From JAATFS01 sp037145635 (GTDB taxonomy: Bacteria > Pseudomonadota > Gammaproteobacteria > Xanthomonadales > Xanthomonadaceae), in contig JBBCXB010000004.1 of the NCBI GenBank assembly GCA_037145635.1, forward strand, positions 310,001-374,000: DNA of 64,000 nt, written 5' to 3'. The translations under genes were made by a program, and so were the position numbers. Numbering within the stretch: the first letter of the stretch is position 1; each line of letters opens with the position of its first letter. Below the pieces are notes generated by a model. That model searched no databases, had not been told where the DNA came from, and saw only the letters and a list, made by a program, of their open reading frames with translations. Positions 29,167-40,299 of the stretch are shown in pieces.

Positions 29167-29663
29167 CGGGCGCGGACCTGCCCGCCGGGCCGGACGATGT
29201 GCACTGGATGCGCCACGCGCTGGCGCTGGCCGAGCGCGCCGAGCGCGACTACGACGAGATCCCGGTGGGCGCGGTCCTGGTGGGCGCCGACGGCGGCCTG
29301 CTGGGCGAGGGCTGGAACTTCAACATCGTCAGCCACGACCCCAGCGCCCATGCGGAGATCGTGGCCCTGCGCGAGGGCGGCCGGCGGCTGGGCAACCATC
29401 GCCTGCTCGGCTGCACCCTGTACGTGACCCTGGAACCGTGCGCGATGTGCGCGATGGCGATGGTGCATGCGCGCATCGCGCGCGTGGTCTACGCCGCCCG
29501 CGATCCCAAGACCGGTGCCTGCGGCAGCGTGTTCGACCTGCCGGGCGATCCGCGCCACAACCACCGCGTGCAGGTCGAGGGCGGCGTGCTGGCCGAGGAG
29601 GCCGGGCGGCGCCTGACCAACTACTTCCGGGCCAAGCGCGGCAAGCCGCTGCTGTCGGGCTGA
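29163..29663 (+). CDS. tadA: tRNA-specific adenosine deaminase
   Basis: 166 residues from GTG 29163, overlapping the mntR stop. It deaminates A34 of tRNA-Arg(ACG) to inosine. The zinc-dependent deaminase signature is complete: HAEIVALR (His ligand and catalytic Glu) and PCAMCAMAM (two Cys ligands). Substrate loop residues GACGSVFDL and NHRVQVEGGVL follow. It is essential in most bacteria. Co-translation with mntR appears to be an accident of packing. Confidence 0.95.
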   Translation: MTGADLPAGPDDVHWMRHALALAERAERDYDEIPVGAVLVGADGGLLGEGWNFNIVSHDPSAHAEIVALREGGRRLGNHRLLGCTLYVTLEPCAMCAMAMVHARIARVVYAARDPKTGACGSVFDLPGDPRHNHRVQVEGGVLAEEAGRRLTNYFRAKRGKPLLSG

Positions 29664-29762
29664 GCGCGGCGGGGCGCGAAGGCGGGCGCCGGGTGCTGGG
29701 GTATGATGCGCGGCTTTCCTGACAACCCGGCTGCCGTGCGCGGCCTCGCAACCGGCGGTGAC

Positions 29763-30338
29763 ATGGCACAGAACCTCGCGGGCAACGACCGACTGATCTG
29801 GATCGACCTGGAAATGACCGGGCTCGATACCGATCGCGATTCCATCATCGAGATCGCCACGGTGGTCACCGACGCCCAGCTCAACGTGCTGGCCGAGGGA
29901 CCGGAGTTCGCCATCGCGCACCCGCTGGAGACGCTGGAGGCGATGGACGAGTGGAACCGTACCCAGCACCGCCGTTCGGGCCTGTGGCAACGCGTGCTCG
30001 ACAGCGGGGTCGGCCATGCCCAGGCCGAGGCGCAGACGGTGGCGTTCCTGGCCGAGTGGATCAAGGCCGGCGCCTCGCCGATGTGCGGCAACTCGATCTG
30101 CCAGGACCGGCGCTTCCTGCACCGGCAGATGCCGCGGCTGGAGCGCTACTTCCACTACCGCAACCTGGACGTGTCCACGCTGAAGGAGCTGGCGCGGCGC
30201 TGGGCGCCGGCCGTGGTCGGCGGCCTCAGCAAGACCTCCAGCCACACGGCGCTCAGCGACGTGCACGATTCGATCGAGGAACTGCGCCATTACCGCCGGT
30301 TCATGGGGACGCTGGGCGGGCAGGGGGCGACCCCCTGA
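29763..30338 (+). CDS. orn: Oligoribonuclease
   Basis: 191 residues from ATG 29763; the in-frame ATG 20 codons earlier is less likely because the conserved family start (NDRLIWIDLEMTGL) follows this one. It degrades 2-5-mer RNAs, including pGpG from c-di-GMP turnover, to mononucleotides. DEDDh exonuclease residues are visible: DLEMTGLD, NSICQDRRF, and HTALSDVHDSIEEL with the catalytic His. It ends in a strong bidirectional terminator. Confidence 0.97.
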   Translation: MAQNLAGNDRLIWIDLEMTGLDTDRDSIIEIATVVTDAQLNVLAEGPEFAIAHPLETLEAMDEWNRTQHRRSGLWQRVLDSGVGHAQAEAQTVAFLAEWIKAGASPMCGNSICQDRRFLHRQMPRLERYFHYRNLDVSTLKELARRWAPAVVGGLSKTSSHTALSDVHDSIEELRHYRRFMGTLGGQGATP

Positions 30339-30368
30339 GTCGCGGCGCCAGGCCATAGCCGAGGCAAG

Positions 30369-30396
30369 AAAAAACCGCACCGAGGTGCGGTTTTTC
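30369..30396. terminator. Bidirectional Rho-independent terminator between orn and mscS
   Basis: AAAAACCGCACC (30370-30381) pairs with GGTGCGGTTTTT (30384-30395). A-tract and T-tract on the two sides serve the converging orn (plus) and mscS (minus) genes. Confidence 0.9.
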
Positions 30397-30407
30397 CTTT
30401 GCGGGAC

Positions 30408-31372
30408 TCATCTGGCCAGGGGCGGCCCGGAGCCGGTGTCGCCGTCGTCGGTGATGCCCTTGCGCAGCAGCTCGGCGATCGGCTTGCCGTCGGCGTCGTG
30501 GTGGTAGACGTGCAGGTCGCGCTGCGGATAGGGGATGTTGAGCCCGTTCTCCAGCAGCTGGTTGCGTATCTGCTCCAGCGTCACGCTCTTGGCCGCACCG
30601 AAGTTGGCGTTGGTCGCATAGGCGAACAGCATCAGGTCCACGGTGCTCTCGCCCAGGTTGGTGACCTGCACGAACGGTGCCGGGGTCTCCAGGATGTTGG
30701 GATTGCCCTTGGCGATCTGCAGCAGCAGGTCCTGGGCCTTGCGCAGGTCGTCGCCGTAGCCCACGCCCACGGTGATCTCGAGACGCCGGTTGGGCAGGGT
30801 GCTGTAGTTGACGATCGGCGCGGTGGTGATCGTGCTGTTGGGCACGGTGACCACGCGCTCGTCGAAGGTGCGGATGCGGGTCTGGAAGATCCGGATCTCG
30901 TCGACGATGCCTTCCTGGCCGGCCACCACCACGTGGTCGCCGTCGCGCATCGGCCGCAGCACGATCAGCATCACCCCCGAGGCGATGTTGGACAACGAGT
31001 CCTTCAGCGCCAGGCCGACCGCCAGGCCGGCGGCACCGAGCACCGCGAACAGCGAGGTCGGCGGCACGCCGATCTTCTGCAGCGCGGTGACGAACACCAG
31101 CACCAGCAGCAACGCATAGGACACGTTGCGCAGGAAGTTGCTGAGCGTGGTCTCGACATGGGCGCGGGTGAGCGCGCGCTGCAGCCACAGGCTGAGGCGC
31201 TTGGCCACCCACATGCCCACGACGAGGATGATCAGCGCCACGCCCCAGTTCAGCAGGATCTGCGCCCAGTCCACGTCACTCCAGCGAAACGTCCGCGGCG
31301 CCTGAGCCGCGGACGGAGCCGCGGCCGCGGTGGTGCCGGCCGCGGCGGCCAGCCATGTCGCTACTGCCCCCA

Positions 31373-31373
<1 letters not shown>
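30408..31373 (-). CDS. mscS: MscS-family small mechanosensitive channel
   Basis: 321 residues. A hydrophobic N-terminus is followed by three membrane helices. The pore-lining third helix with alternating Gly/Ala is visible (LGAAGLAVGLALKDSL), then the beta domain (VVVAGQEGIVDEI, VPNSTI) and the alpha-beta vestibule. It opens on membrane tension to relieve osmotic downshock. The ATG at 31373 overlaps the ppsA stop by one base (TGATG), so it is co-transcribed behind ppsA. The symbol is by family; several paralogues may exist. Confidence 0.9.
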
Positions 31374-33751
<2,378 letters not shown>

Positions 33752-33895
33752 GCGCGATGCTCCGTTAGGCCATCGCCCGAGGCGGGCTGAATGGCCGCGT
33801 CCGTAGGAAGAAGCCGCTATGATGCAGTGCACAGCCGAACCTGCACAAGCTTGAATCCGCAGGTTTTTCCGGTTTCATCCAGGGAGGTGGTGGCA

Positions 33896-34717
33896 ATGTC
33901 AACGATTCGGCCGGTGTTCTACGTGTCCGATGGAACCGGTATCACCGCTGAAACCATTGGGCACAGCCTGCTGACCCAGTTCAGCGGTTTCAGCTTCGTC
34001 ACCGACCGCATGTCGTTCATCGACGATCCAGAAAAAGCCCGCGATGCCTGCCAGCGCATCCATGCCGCCGGCGAGCGCTACCAGGTGCGGCCGATCGTGG
34101 TCAATTCCTGCGTGGACCCGTCGCTGAGCCTGATCCTGGCCGAGAGCGGCGCGCTGATGCTGGACGTGTTCGCCCCGTTCATCGAGCCGCTGGAGCGCGA
34201 ACTCAACGCGCCGCGGCATTCGCGCGTGGGCCAGGCGCACGGCATGGTGGACTTCGAGACCTACCACCGCCGCATCAACGCGATGAACTTCGCGCTCAGC
34301 CACGACGACGGCATCGCCATCAACTACGACGAGGCCGACGTGATCCTGGTGGCCGTCTCGCGGGCGGGCAAGACCCCGACCTGCATCTACCTGGCGCTGC
34401 ACTACGGGATCCGCGCGGCGAACTACCCGCTGACCGACGAGGACCTGGAGACCGACCGGCTGCCGCCGCGGCTGCGTCCCTACCGCAAGAAGCTGTTCGG
34501 CCTGACCATCGATCCGGAGCGGCTGCAGCAGATCCGCCAGGAGCGACGGCCGAACTCGCGCTACTCGGCCGCCGAGACCTGCCGCCGCGAGGTCGCCGCC
34601 GCCGAGCACATGTTCCGCGCCGAGCGCATCCCCACGCTGAGCACCACCCATACCTCGATCGAGGAGATCTCCAGCAAGGTGCTGACCACCTTCGGGCTGC
34701 AGCGGGAGATGTTCTGA
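33896..34717 (+). CDS. ppsR: PEP synthase regulatory protein (kinase/pyrophosphorylase, DUF299)
   Basis: 273 residues from ATG 33896, preceded by the strong site AGGGAGGTGG. It inactivates PEP synthase by ADP-dependent phosphorylation of a threonine and reactivates it by phosphate-dependent removal. Family marks: FYVSDGTGITAETIGHSLL at the N-terminus and the P-loop SRAGKTPTCIYLA near 153-160. It is divergently paired with its target ppsA; 144 bases of shared upstream DNA contain TATGAT at 33818, possibly its -10. Confidence 0.96.
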   Translation: MSTIRPVFYVSDGTGITAETIGHSLLTQFSGFSFVTDRMSFIDDPEKARDACQRIHAAGERYQVRPIVVNSCVDPSLSLILAESGALMLDVFAPFIEPLERELNAPRHSRVGQAHGMVDFETYHRRINAMNFALSHDDGIAINYDEADVILVAVSRAGKTPTCIYLALHYGIRAANYPLTDEDLETDRLPPRLRPYRKKLFGLTIDPERLQQIRQERRPNSRYSAAETCRREVAAAEHMFRAERIPTLSTTHTSIEEISSKVLTTFGLQREMF

Positions 34718-34809
34718 GCCGGGCGGCGCCGGCGCTCCGCCACGTTAGGCCCGGCGCCCGGACCCCGTCAATGCTGCCCGCGTGGCGGCGCAACGTGTAG
34801 GATCGGGGC

Positions 34810-35307
34810 ATGGCCCACGCCCTTGCCCGTCACGAGCACATTCCCCGCCTCAGCCGCTTCGGCTGGCTGATGGGGCTGTATGCGGAGAACTACCAGCACC
34901 TGACCCGCCTGTTCGCCCCGGCCGATCTGGTCGCCGGCGGCTACGTGTCGTCCATCGGCGACGGGCTGGACCTGCGCCTGGACGTGATCGAGTGCCATCG
35001 CTACACGGTGGAGCTGCGGCTGACCTACGACCTGTGCGACCCAATCACCGGCGAACCCGACCCCTCGGCCTACGTGCGGGTCTACCGCGACGCGCGCCAG
35101 GCCGAGACCACGCACTGCTACGTGGGCCGGCGCTGGCAGGACGTGATGGGCATGTACCCGCCGGCGGCGGAGCTGATCAGCCACCGCATGCGCATGAACA
35201 CCTTCCTGGGCAAGTGGCTGGAGTACCTGGCCGAGCGCGGGCACGGCGTGGCCACGCTGCGCCCCAGCGACCGCCCGCTGGCCCCGGTGCACGCCGCGCC
35301 GCGCTGA
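34810..35307 (+). CDS. DUF1249 (YqiB-like) protein
   Basis: 165 residues, cytoplasmic, no membrane segment. Conserved-looking stretches LMGLYAENYQHLTRLF, YTVELRLTYDL and YVRVYRDARQAE, and a C-terminal MNTFLGKWLEYLAERGH, identify the YqiB/DUF1249 family. In E. coli yqiB lies beside nudF and cpdA; here too a NUDIX gene follows 63 bases later, so the pairing is kept in spirit. Function unknown. Confidence 0.88.
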   Translation: MAHALARHEHIPRLSRFGWLMGLYAENYQHLTRLFAPADLVAGGYVSSIGDGLDLRLDVIECHRYTVELRLTYDLCDPITGEPDPSAYVRVYRDARQAETTHCYVGRRWQDVMGMYPPAAELISHRMRMNTFLGKWLEYLAERGHGVATLRPSDRPLAPVHAAPR

Positions 35308-35370
35308 GCCGGCGACCGTGTCCGGCCGATCGGTCATACTCTGCGCGATCCGCCGCAGCCATCGTCTCCC

Positions 35371-35859
35371 ATGCCCTATACCCCCATCGTCGCCACCCTG
35401 GGCTACCTGCTGTCCCCGGATGGCAAGCAAGTGCTGATGATCCACCGCAACGCCCGGCCCGGCGACCTGCACCTGGGCAAGTACAACGGCCTGGGCGGCA
35501 AGATCGAGCCGGACGAGGACGTGCTGGCGGGCATGCGCCGCGAGATCCACGAAGAGGCCGGGGTGGAGTGCGGCGCGATGCGCTTCCGTGGCACCCTCAG
35601 CTGGCCCGGCTTCGGCCGCGACGGCGAGGACTGGCTGGGCTTCGTGTTCCTGATCAGCGAGTTCAGCGGCGAGCCCAAGACCGCCAACCCGGAGGGCACC
35701 CTGGAGTGGGTCGACCTCGACCGCCTGGGCGAGCTGCCGCTGTGGGAGGGCGACCGCCACTTCCTGCCGCTGGTGTTCGACGCCGACCCGCGGCCGTTCC
35801 ACGGGGTCATGCCGTACCGCGACGGCCGCATGCTGTCCTGGTCGTTCTCGCGGATTTGA
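35371..35859 (+). CDS. NUDIX hydrolase, MTH1/MutT-like
   Basis: 162 residues. A complete Nudix box, GGKIEPDEDVLAGMRREI followed by HEEAGVE, sits at about residues 39-63. The YNGLGGKIEP lead-in and the C-terminal W/D residues (WEGDRHFLPLVFD) resemble 8-oxo-dGTP diphosphatases of the MTH1 type (oxidised purine nucleotide sanitation). Other nucleoside-diphosphate-linked substrates remain possible. Confidence 0.88.
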   Translation: MPYTPIVATLGYLLSPDGKQVLMIHRNARPGDLHLGKYNGLGGKIEPDEDVLAGMRREIHEEAGVECGAMRFRGTLSWPGFGRDGEDWLGFVFLISEFSGEPKTANPEGTLEWVDLDRLGELPLWEGDRHFLPLVFDADPRPFHGVMPYRDGRMLSWSFSRI

Positions 35860-35876
35860 GCCCGCGCGGGCCGCGC

Positions 35877-35978
35877 TGTCCACAGGGGATGTGGATGGAA
35901 GCGGCAAAAGCCTGTGGACAACCGCCGCCGGCGCCCGTGCCGCAACGCTGCCGCGAGGTCTGGTCAAAATCTGACCAG
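35877..35978. repeat. Inverted repeats with DnaA-box-like sequences
   Basis: TGTCCACAGG (35877-35886) is repeated inverted as CCTGTGGACA (35911-35920), with GATGTGGATGG between them; all resemble DnaA boxes. A second inverted repeat CTGGTCA/TGACCAG (35960-35966 with 35972-35978) follows. They lie in the convergent gap between the NUDIX gene and bdhA, so termination or protein binding are both possible. Confidence 0.45.
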
Positions 35979-35991
35979 GGACGGGGCCGGG

Positions 35992-36750
35992 CTACTGCGC
36001 GGTCCAGCCGCCGTCGATCGCCAGGGTCTGGCCGGTGATGTTGCGTGCCGCGTGCGACATCAAAAAGGCGATGGCGCCGCCGATCTCGTCGTACTCGATG
36101 AACACGCCCTTGGGCATGGGCTTGAGCATCACCTCGCGCACCACCGCGTCCTCGGCGATGCCGCGCGCCAGCGCCTGGTCGGCGATCTGGCGCTCCACCA
36201 GCGCGGTGCGCACGTAGCTCGGGCACAGGGTGTTGACGGTGATGTCGCAGTCGGCGGTCTCCAGCGCCAGGACCTTGGAGAACCCGACCAGGCCGTGCTT
36301 GGCCGCCACGTAGGCGCTCTTGTACGGGCTGGCCACCAGCGAGTGGATGCTGCCGATGTTGATGATCCGCCCGTAGCCGCGTTCGCGCATGCCGGGCAGC
36401 ACGGCGCGGGTGAGCCGGGCCACGCCGTTGAGCATCACGTCGACCAGCAGCGTCCACTGCTGCAGCGGGAACGCCTCCAGCCGTGCCACGTGCTGCAGCC
36501 CGGCGTTGTTGACCACCACGTCGGGCGGCCGCGAGACCTGGGCCAGCGCCTGGGCGATGCTGATGTCCGAGGTCACGTCGAGCGCGACGGACTCGGCCGA
36601 GCTGCCGTCCTGGCGCAGCCGCTCGGCGCACTGCTCGGCGGCCTCGGCCTCCAGGTCGGTCACGATCAGGTGGCTGCCCGAATCGACCAGCTGCCGGGCC
36701 ACGCCGGCGCCGATGCCGCTGGCCGCGCCGGTGATCAGGATCGTCCGCAT
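35992..36750 (-). CDS. bdhA: D-beta-hydroxybutyrate dehydrogenase (SDR)
   Basis: 252 residues. Short-chain dehydrogenase with TGAASGIG at residues 7-14, NNAG, catalytic Ser in IINIGSIHS and YxxxK in SAYVAAKHG. The segments LCPSYVRTALVERQI, MLKPMPKGVFI and TLAIDGGWTAQ are those of 3-hydroxybutyrate dehydrogenases. It oxidises 3-hydroxybutyrate to acetoacetate with NAD, so it would use monomers released from PHB. It is divergent from pssA-phaE-phaC, a metabolically sensible neighbourhood. Confidence 0.92.
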   Translation of the reverse strand: MRTILITGAASGIGAGVARQLVDSGSHLIVTDLEAEAAEQCAERLRQDGSSAESVALDVTSDISIAQALAQVSRPPDVVVNNAGLQHVARLEAFPLQQWTLLVDVMLNGVARLTRAVLPGMRERGYGRIINIGSIHSLVASPYKSAYVAAKHGLVGFSKVLALETADCDITVNTLCPSYVRTALVERQIADQALARGIAEDAVVREVMLKPMPKGVFIEYDEIGGAIAFLMSHAARNITGQTLAIDGGWTAQ

Positions 36751-36893
36751 TGCCGTCTCCTTGAATGCGCGGGGTGGGTCGTGGACCGGGAAGGCGCCGG
36801 TCGCTGTACGCCAGGGTAGCCGATGGACGTTAAGCGTTCGCCTGGGCGCGGTGCGCGCGTTAATCTGTAGCCACTCATCACCACAGGGTCCGC

Positions 36894-37508
36894 ATGAAAC
36901 GCCATTTCTCGATGCTGCGCGATTTTCAACTCGCGGACTGGTTCACGCTGGCCAACGCGTTCTGCGGCACCGGCGCGATCTTCGCGGCGATGCGCTTCCT
37001 GCAGGACGGTCATCGCGGCGATCTGCTGCTGGGCATGGCGCTGATCCCGCTGGCCTTCATCTTCGATGCGCTGGACGGCCGGGTCGCGCGCTGGCGCAAG
37101 TCCTCGTCCACCCTGGGGCGCGAGCTGGACTCGCTGGCCGACGTGATCTCCTTCGGCGTGGCCCCGGCCGCGCTGGGCTATGCCTGCGGCATGCAGGGAG
37201 GCTGGGACTGGCTGGTGCTGAGCTATTTCGTCTGCTGCGGCGTCAGCCGCCTGGCGCGTTACAACGTCACCGCCGAGGAGATCGCCGGGGAAGGCGACAA
37301 GGTGCCGTATTTCGAGGGCACGCCGATCCCGACCAGCCTGGTGCTGGTGATCGTGCTGGCGGTGGCCGCCAGCGGCGGCCATGTCGGCGACGCGCTGTGG
37401 TGGGGCGAGTGGCGGCTGGGGCCCTGGCTGCTGCACCCGTTGGTGCTGGTGTTCGCGGTGTCCGGCTCGCTGATGATCAGCAAGACCCTGCGCATCCCCA
37501 AGCCGTGA
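36894..37508 (+). CDS. pssA: CDP-diacylglycerol-serine O-phosphatidyltransferase
   Basis: 204 residues, polytopic. The CDP-alcohol phosphotransferase signature is complete near residues 58-83 (DALDGRVARW, then GRELDSLADV with the required D-x3-D). The SFGVAPA segment is typical of type II (membrane) phosphatidylserine synthases. First step to phosphatidylethanolamine in the inner membrane. phaE follows 58 bases later. Confidence 0.94.
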   Translation: MKRHFSMLRDFQLADWFTLANAFCGTGAIFAAMRFLQDGHRGDLLLGMALIPLAFIFDALDGRVARWRKSSSTLGRELDSLADVISFGVAPAALGYACGMQGGWDWLVLSYFVCCGVSRLARYNVTAEEIAGEGDKVPYFEGTPIPTSLVLVIVLAVAASGGHVGDALWWGEWRLGPWLLHPLVLVFAVSGSLMISKTLRIPKP

Positions 37509-37566
37509 CGCCGGCGGCACGGGCAGGCGGTAGCATGGGGACGGGACGGCGGAGGGAGAGCGGGCG

Positions 37567-38604
37567 ATGACGACGGGTGCAGCCGGCGGCGGCGACTTCG
37601 AGGCGCTGGCACGCCAGTACTGGAGCGCCTGGGGCGATGCGTTGCGCCAGGGCGGGCCTGCCGGCGCGCCCGGTCCCGACGTGGCCCGCGATGGCTGGCA
37701 GCAGGCGGTGCAGTGGTGGACCCAGCTGCTGCCGACCGACGCCACGCCGCAGGCGCAGGACACGGTGGAGCGCTTCCGCCGCCAGGCCGGCGACTGGTTC
37801 GGCACGATGCAGCAGGTCGCGGCCCGCTTCGCCGGGCGCGACACCTCCGCGGCCGAGGTCGCCGACGCGTGGCGCCAGGCGGTGTCCGGGCAGGGCGAGC
37901 AGCTCATGCAGTGGACGCTCGGCGCGCTGCGGGGCGGCGGCCATGATGCGTTCGACCCCTGGGTGCAGGAGGCGGCGCAGGCCCTGGAGAAGTGGCGCCA
38001 GGACAATGCCTCGTGGCTGGAGCTGCCGGCCTTCGGCCTGGGCCGCAACCACCAGGCGCGCTGGCAGACCCTGGCGCGCGTGCAGCAGGACTACCAGGCG
38101 CAGTCGCAGGCGTATGCCGACCAGCTCAGGACCGCGATCGAGCGGGCCTTCGGGCTGTTCGAGGCCAAGCTGGCCGAGCACGAGACCTCCGGCAGCCAGC
38201 TGACCAGTGCCCGCGCCCTGTTCGACCTGTGGATCGAGGCAGCCGAGGAGGCGTATGCGGCGATCGCGCTGTCGGAGGAATTCCGCCAGGTGTACGGCGG
38301 CTTCGCCAACGCGCACATGCGGCTGCGCGCGGCGCTGCAGCAGGAGGTCGAGCAGCTGAGCGAGCGTTTCGGCATGCCGACGCGGTCGGAGATGGACGCC
38401 GCCCACCGCCGCATCGCCGAGCTCGAGCGCACCCTGCGGCGCCTGGCCGCGGCCGTTGCCGCACAGGCCGCCGCCGCGGGCGCTGCCCCGGCGGACGCGG
38501 CGGCTTCGCTGCGCCCGCGCCCGGCGAAGCGGGCCGCCCCGGACGCAGGCGCGAAACGTGGCGGCGCGCGTGGCAAGGGGCAGGGCGGGGGGGCGGCGCC
38601 ATGA
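37567..38604 (+). CDS. phaE: Class III PHA synthase subunit PhaE
   Basis: 345 residues, helical throughout, rich in Trp/Gln in the first half (DWFGTMQQVAARFAGRDTS). A coiled-coil stretch near 265-300 is followed by an Ala/Lys/Arg/Gly-rich tail like that of granule-associated proteins. PhaE has no catalytic site of its own; it activates PhaC and sets polymer length. It overlaps phaC by 4 bases (ATGA), so the two are coupled. Confidence 0.92.
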   Translation: MTTGAAGGGDFEALARQYWSAWGDALRQGGPAGAPGPDVARDGWQQAVQWWTQLLPTDATPQAQDTVERFRRQAGDWFGTMQQVAARFAGRDTSAAEVADAWRQAVSGQGEQLMQWTLGALRGGGHDAFDPWVQEAAQALEKWRQDNASWLELPAFGLGRNHQARWQTLARVQQDYQAQSQAYADQLRTAIERAFGLFEAKLAEHETSGSQLTSARALFDLWIEAAEEAYAAIALSEEFRQVYGGFANAHMRLRAALQQEVEQLSERFGMPTRSEMDAAHRRIAELERTLRRLAAAVAAQAAAAGAAPADAAASLRPRPAKRAAPDAGAKRGGARGKGQGGGAAP

Positions 38605-39671
38605 AGGGCCCGCTGGGATTCAACGGCGACGACCTGCTGCAGGAAACCCTCGCGATGCAGCGCAAGCTGCTGGAAGGGCTGAAGGTCCTGCCGGGCGTGG
38701 ACGAGGTGGGGTACGGCGCGACCGAGCGCCGCGAGGTGTGGCGCGACGGCAAGGTGGTGCTCTACCGGTTCGTCGGCGAGACCGCGCCCACCGCCCGGGT
38801 GCCGCTGCTGATCGTCTACGCGCTGGTGAACCGGCCGTACATGGTGGACCTGCAGGCCGACCGCTCGCTGGTGAAGGGGTTGCTCGCGCTCGGGCAGGAC
38901 GTGTACGTGCTGGACTGGGGCTACCCCGACCGCTCGGAGCGCTACCTGACGCTGGAGGACTACCTGCTGCGCTATATCGACGGCGCGGTGGACCACCTGC
39001 GCGCGGCGGCGCAGGTCGAGGGCGTGGACGTGCTCGGCATCTGCCAGGGCGGTACGTTCTCGCTCTGCTACGCGGCATTGCGCCGCGAGAAGGTGCGCAA
39101 CCTGGTGACCATGGTGACGCCGGTGGATTTCCATACGCCGGACAACATGCTGTCGAACTGGGCCCGCCTGATCGACGTCGACCTGTTCGTCGACACCCTG
39201 GGCAACGTGCCGGCGGACCTGATGAACGCCAGCTACCTCATGCTCAAGCCGTTCCGGCTGAACCTGCAGAAGTATGTCGGCCTGCTCGACATCCTCGACG
39301 ACAGGCGCGCGCTGGAGGACTTCATGCGGATGGAGAAGTGGATCTTCGACTCGCCCGACCTGGCCGGCGAGGCCTTCCGGGAGTTCATCAAGATGTTCTA
39401 CCAGGCCAACGGGCTGGTGGAAGGCGGGGTGCGTATCGGCGACGAAACCGTGGACCTGGCCGCACTCGACCTGCCGGTGCTGAACATCTTCGCCGAACAG
39501 GACCACCTGGTGCCGCCGGACGCCTCGCGCGCGCTGGGCCGCCTGATCGGCAGCCGCGACTACACCGAGCTCGGCTTCCGCGGCGGCCACATCGGCATCT
39601 ACGTGTCCGGCCGCGCCCAGCGCGAGGTGCCGGCCGCGATCGCCGACTGGCTGCGGCAGCGCTCCCCGTGA
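38601..39671 (+). CDS. phaC: Class III PHA synthase catalytic subunit PhaC
   Basis: 356 residues, the usual class III length. Polymerises (R)-3-hydroxyacyl-CoA, mainly hydroxybutyryl-CoA, into storage granules. The alpha/beta-hydrolase triad is at C148 (GICQGGT), D301 (FAEQDHLVPP) and H330 (GGHIGIY), each one residue before the positions I recall for Allochromatium vinosum PhaC. The N-terminus KGPLGFNGDDLLQETL is also typical. phaA and phaB are not in the window. Confidence 0.96.
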   Translation: MKGPLGFNGDDLLQETLAMQRKLLEGLKVLPGVDEVGYGATERREVWRDGKVVLYRFVGETAPTARVPLLIVYALVNRPYMVDLQADRSLVKGLLALGQDVYVLDWGYPDRSERYLTLEDYLLRYIDGAVDHLRAAAQVEGVDVLGICQGGTFSLCYAALRREKVRNLVTMVTPVDFHTPDNMLSNWARLIDVDLFVDTLGNVPADLMNASYLMLKPFRLNLQKYVGLLDILDDRRALEDFMRMEKWIFDSPDLAGEAFREFIKMFYQANGLVEGGVRIGDETVDLAALDLPVLNIFAEQDHLVPPDASRALGRLIGSRDYTELGFRGGHIGIYVSGRAQREVPAAIADWLRQRSP

Positions 39672-40048
39672 AGCGGCATGCCATGGCCTGGCTGGCCCTG
39701 CTGGCCGTGGCCCTGTTCGTCCCGGGCATGCTTCAGGCCGCGCCCGGCGACGGCGCCCGCCGCGAGATCGCCGGGCTGATCGCCGCGCTGGATGGCTCCC
39801 GCTGCCGCTTCCAGCGCAATGGCAGCTGGCACGATGCCGCCGAGGCGCGCACGCACTTGCAGCGCAAGTACGACTACCTGCTGAAGCAGGACCGGGTGGA
39901 CACCGCCGAGCAGTTCATCGAGCGTGCCGCCAGCCGCAGCAGCACGAGCGGCACGCCCTACCGCATCGCCTGCCCGGGCCAGCCCGAACAGACCGCCGCG
40001 GTCTGGTTCGGGGCGCAGCTGCAGGCGTTGCGCCGACGCACGCCGTAG
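39668..40048 (+). CDS. Small exported protein, DUF5329-like
   Basis: 126 residues from GTG 39668, overlapping the phaC stop (GTGA). Signal peptide through MLQAAPG. The mature part (AGLIAALDGSRCRFQRNGSWHDAAEARTHL, then YRIACPG) has two cysteines that could form a disulfide and matches my memory of the DUF5329 family of short periplasmic proteins. Translational coupling to phaC places it in the PHA operon, but no role in PHA metabolism is known to me. Confidence 0.72.
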   Translation: MKRHAMAWLALLAVALFVPGMLQAAPGDGARREIAGLIAALDGSRCRFQRNGSWHDAAEARTHLQRKYDYLLKQDRVDTAEQFIERAASRSSTSGTPYRIACPGQPEQTAAVWFGAQLQALRRRTP

Positions 40049-40095
40049 ACATCGTCCGCGCTACAGTCGGCCATCGCCCGCCGGAGACCGCTGCC

Positions 40096-40299
40096 ATGAA
40101 TACCCCCCCGCGCCCGCTGGCGCGCTCGCTCAACGACCGCATGATCGCCGGCGTGGTCGGCGGCATCGCGCATCGCTTTGGATGGAGCGCGACCCTGCTG
40201 CGGGTGCTCTACGTGATCTTCTCGATCGCCTCGGCGGCCTTTCCCGGCCTGCTGGTGTACCTGATCCTGTGGCTGCTGATCCCCAACGAGGCCGACTGA
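40096..40299 (+). CDS. PspC-domain membrane protein
   Basis: 67 residues. PspC core: RSLNDRMIAGVVGGIAHRFGW followed by one long hydrophobic stretch (LLRVLYVIFSIASAAFPGLLVYLILWLLIP) that forms one or two helices. PspC-domain proteins occur in envelope-stress systems, but short stand-alone copies are widespread and mostly uncharacterised. No pspA or pspF gene is near. Confidence 0.88.
   Translation: MNTPPRPLARSLNDRMIAGVVGGIAHRFGWSATLLRVLYVIFSIASAAFPGLLVYLILWLLIPNEAD

Noticed and set aside
35877..35920. Chromosomal replication origin
   Set aside because: DnaA-like boxes alone are not enough; there is no AT-rich unwinding region and no dnaA, dnaN, gidA or parAB gene nearby.
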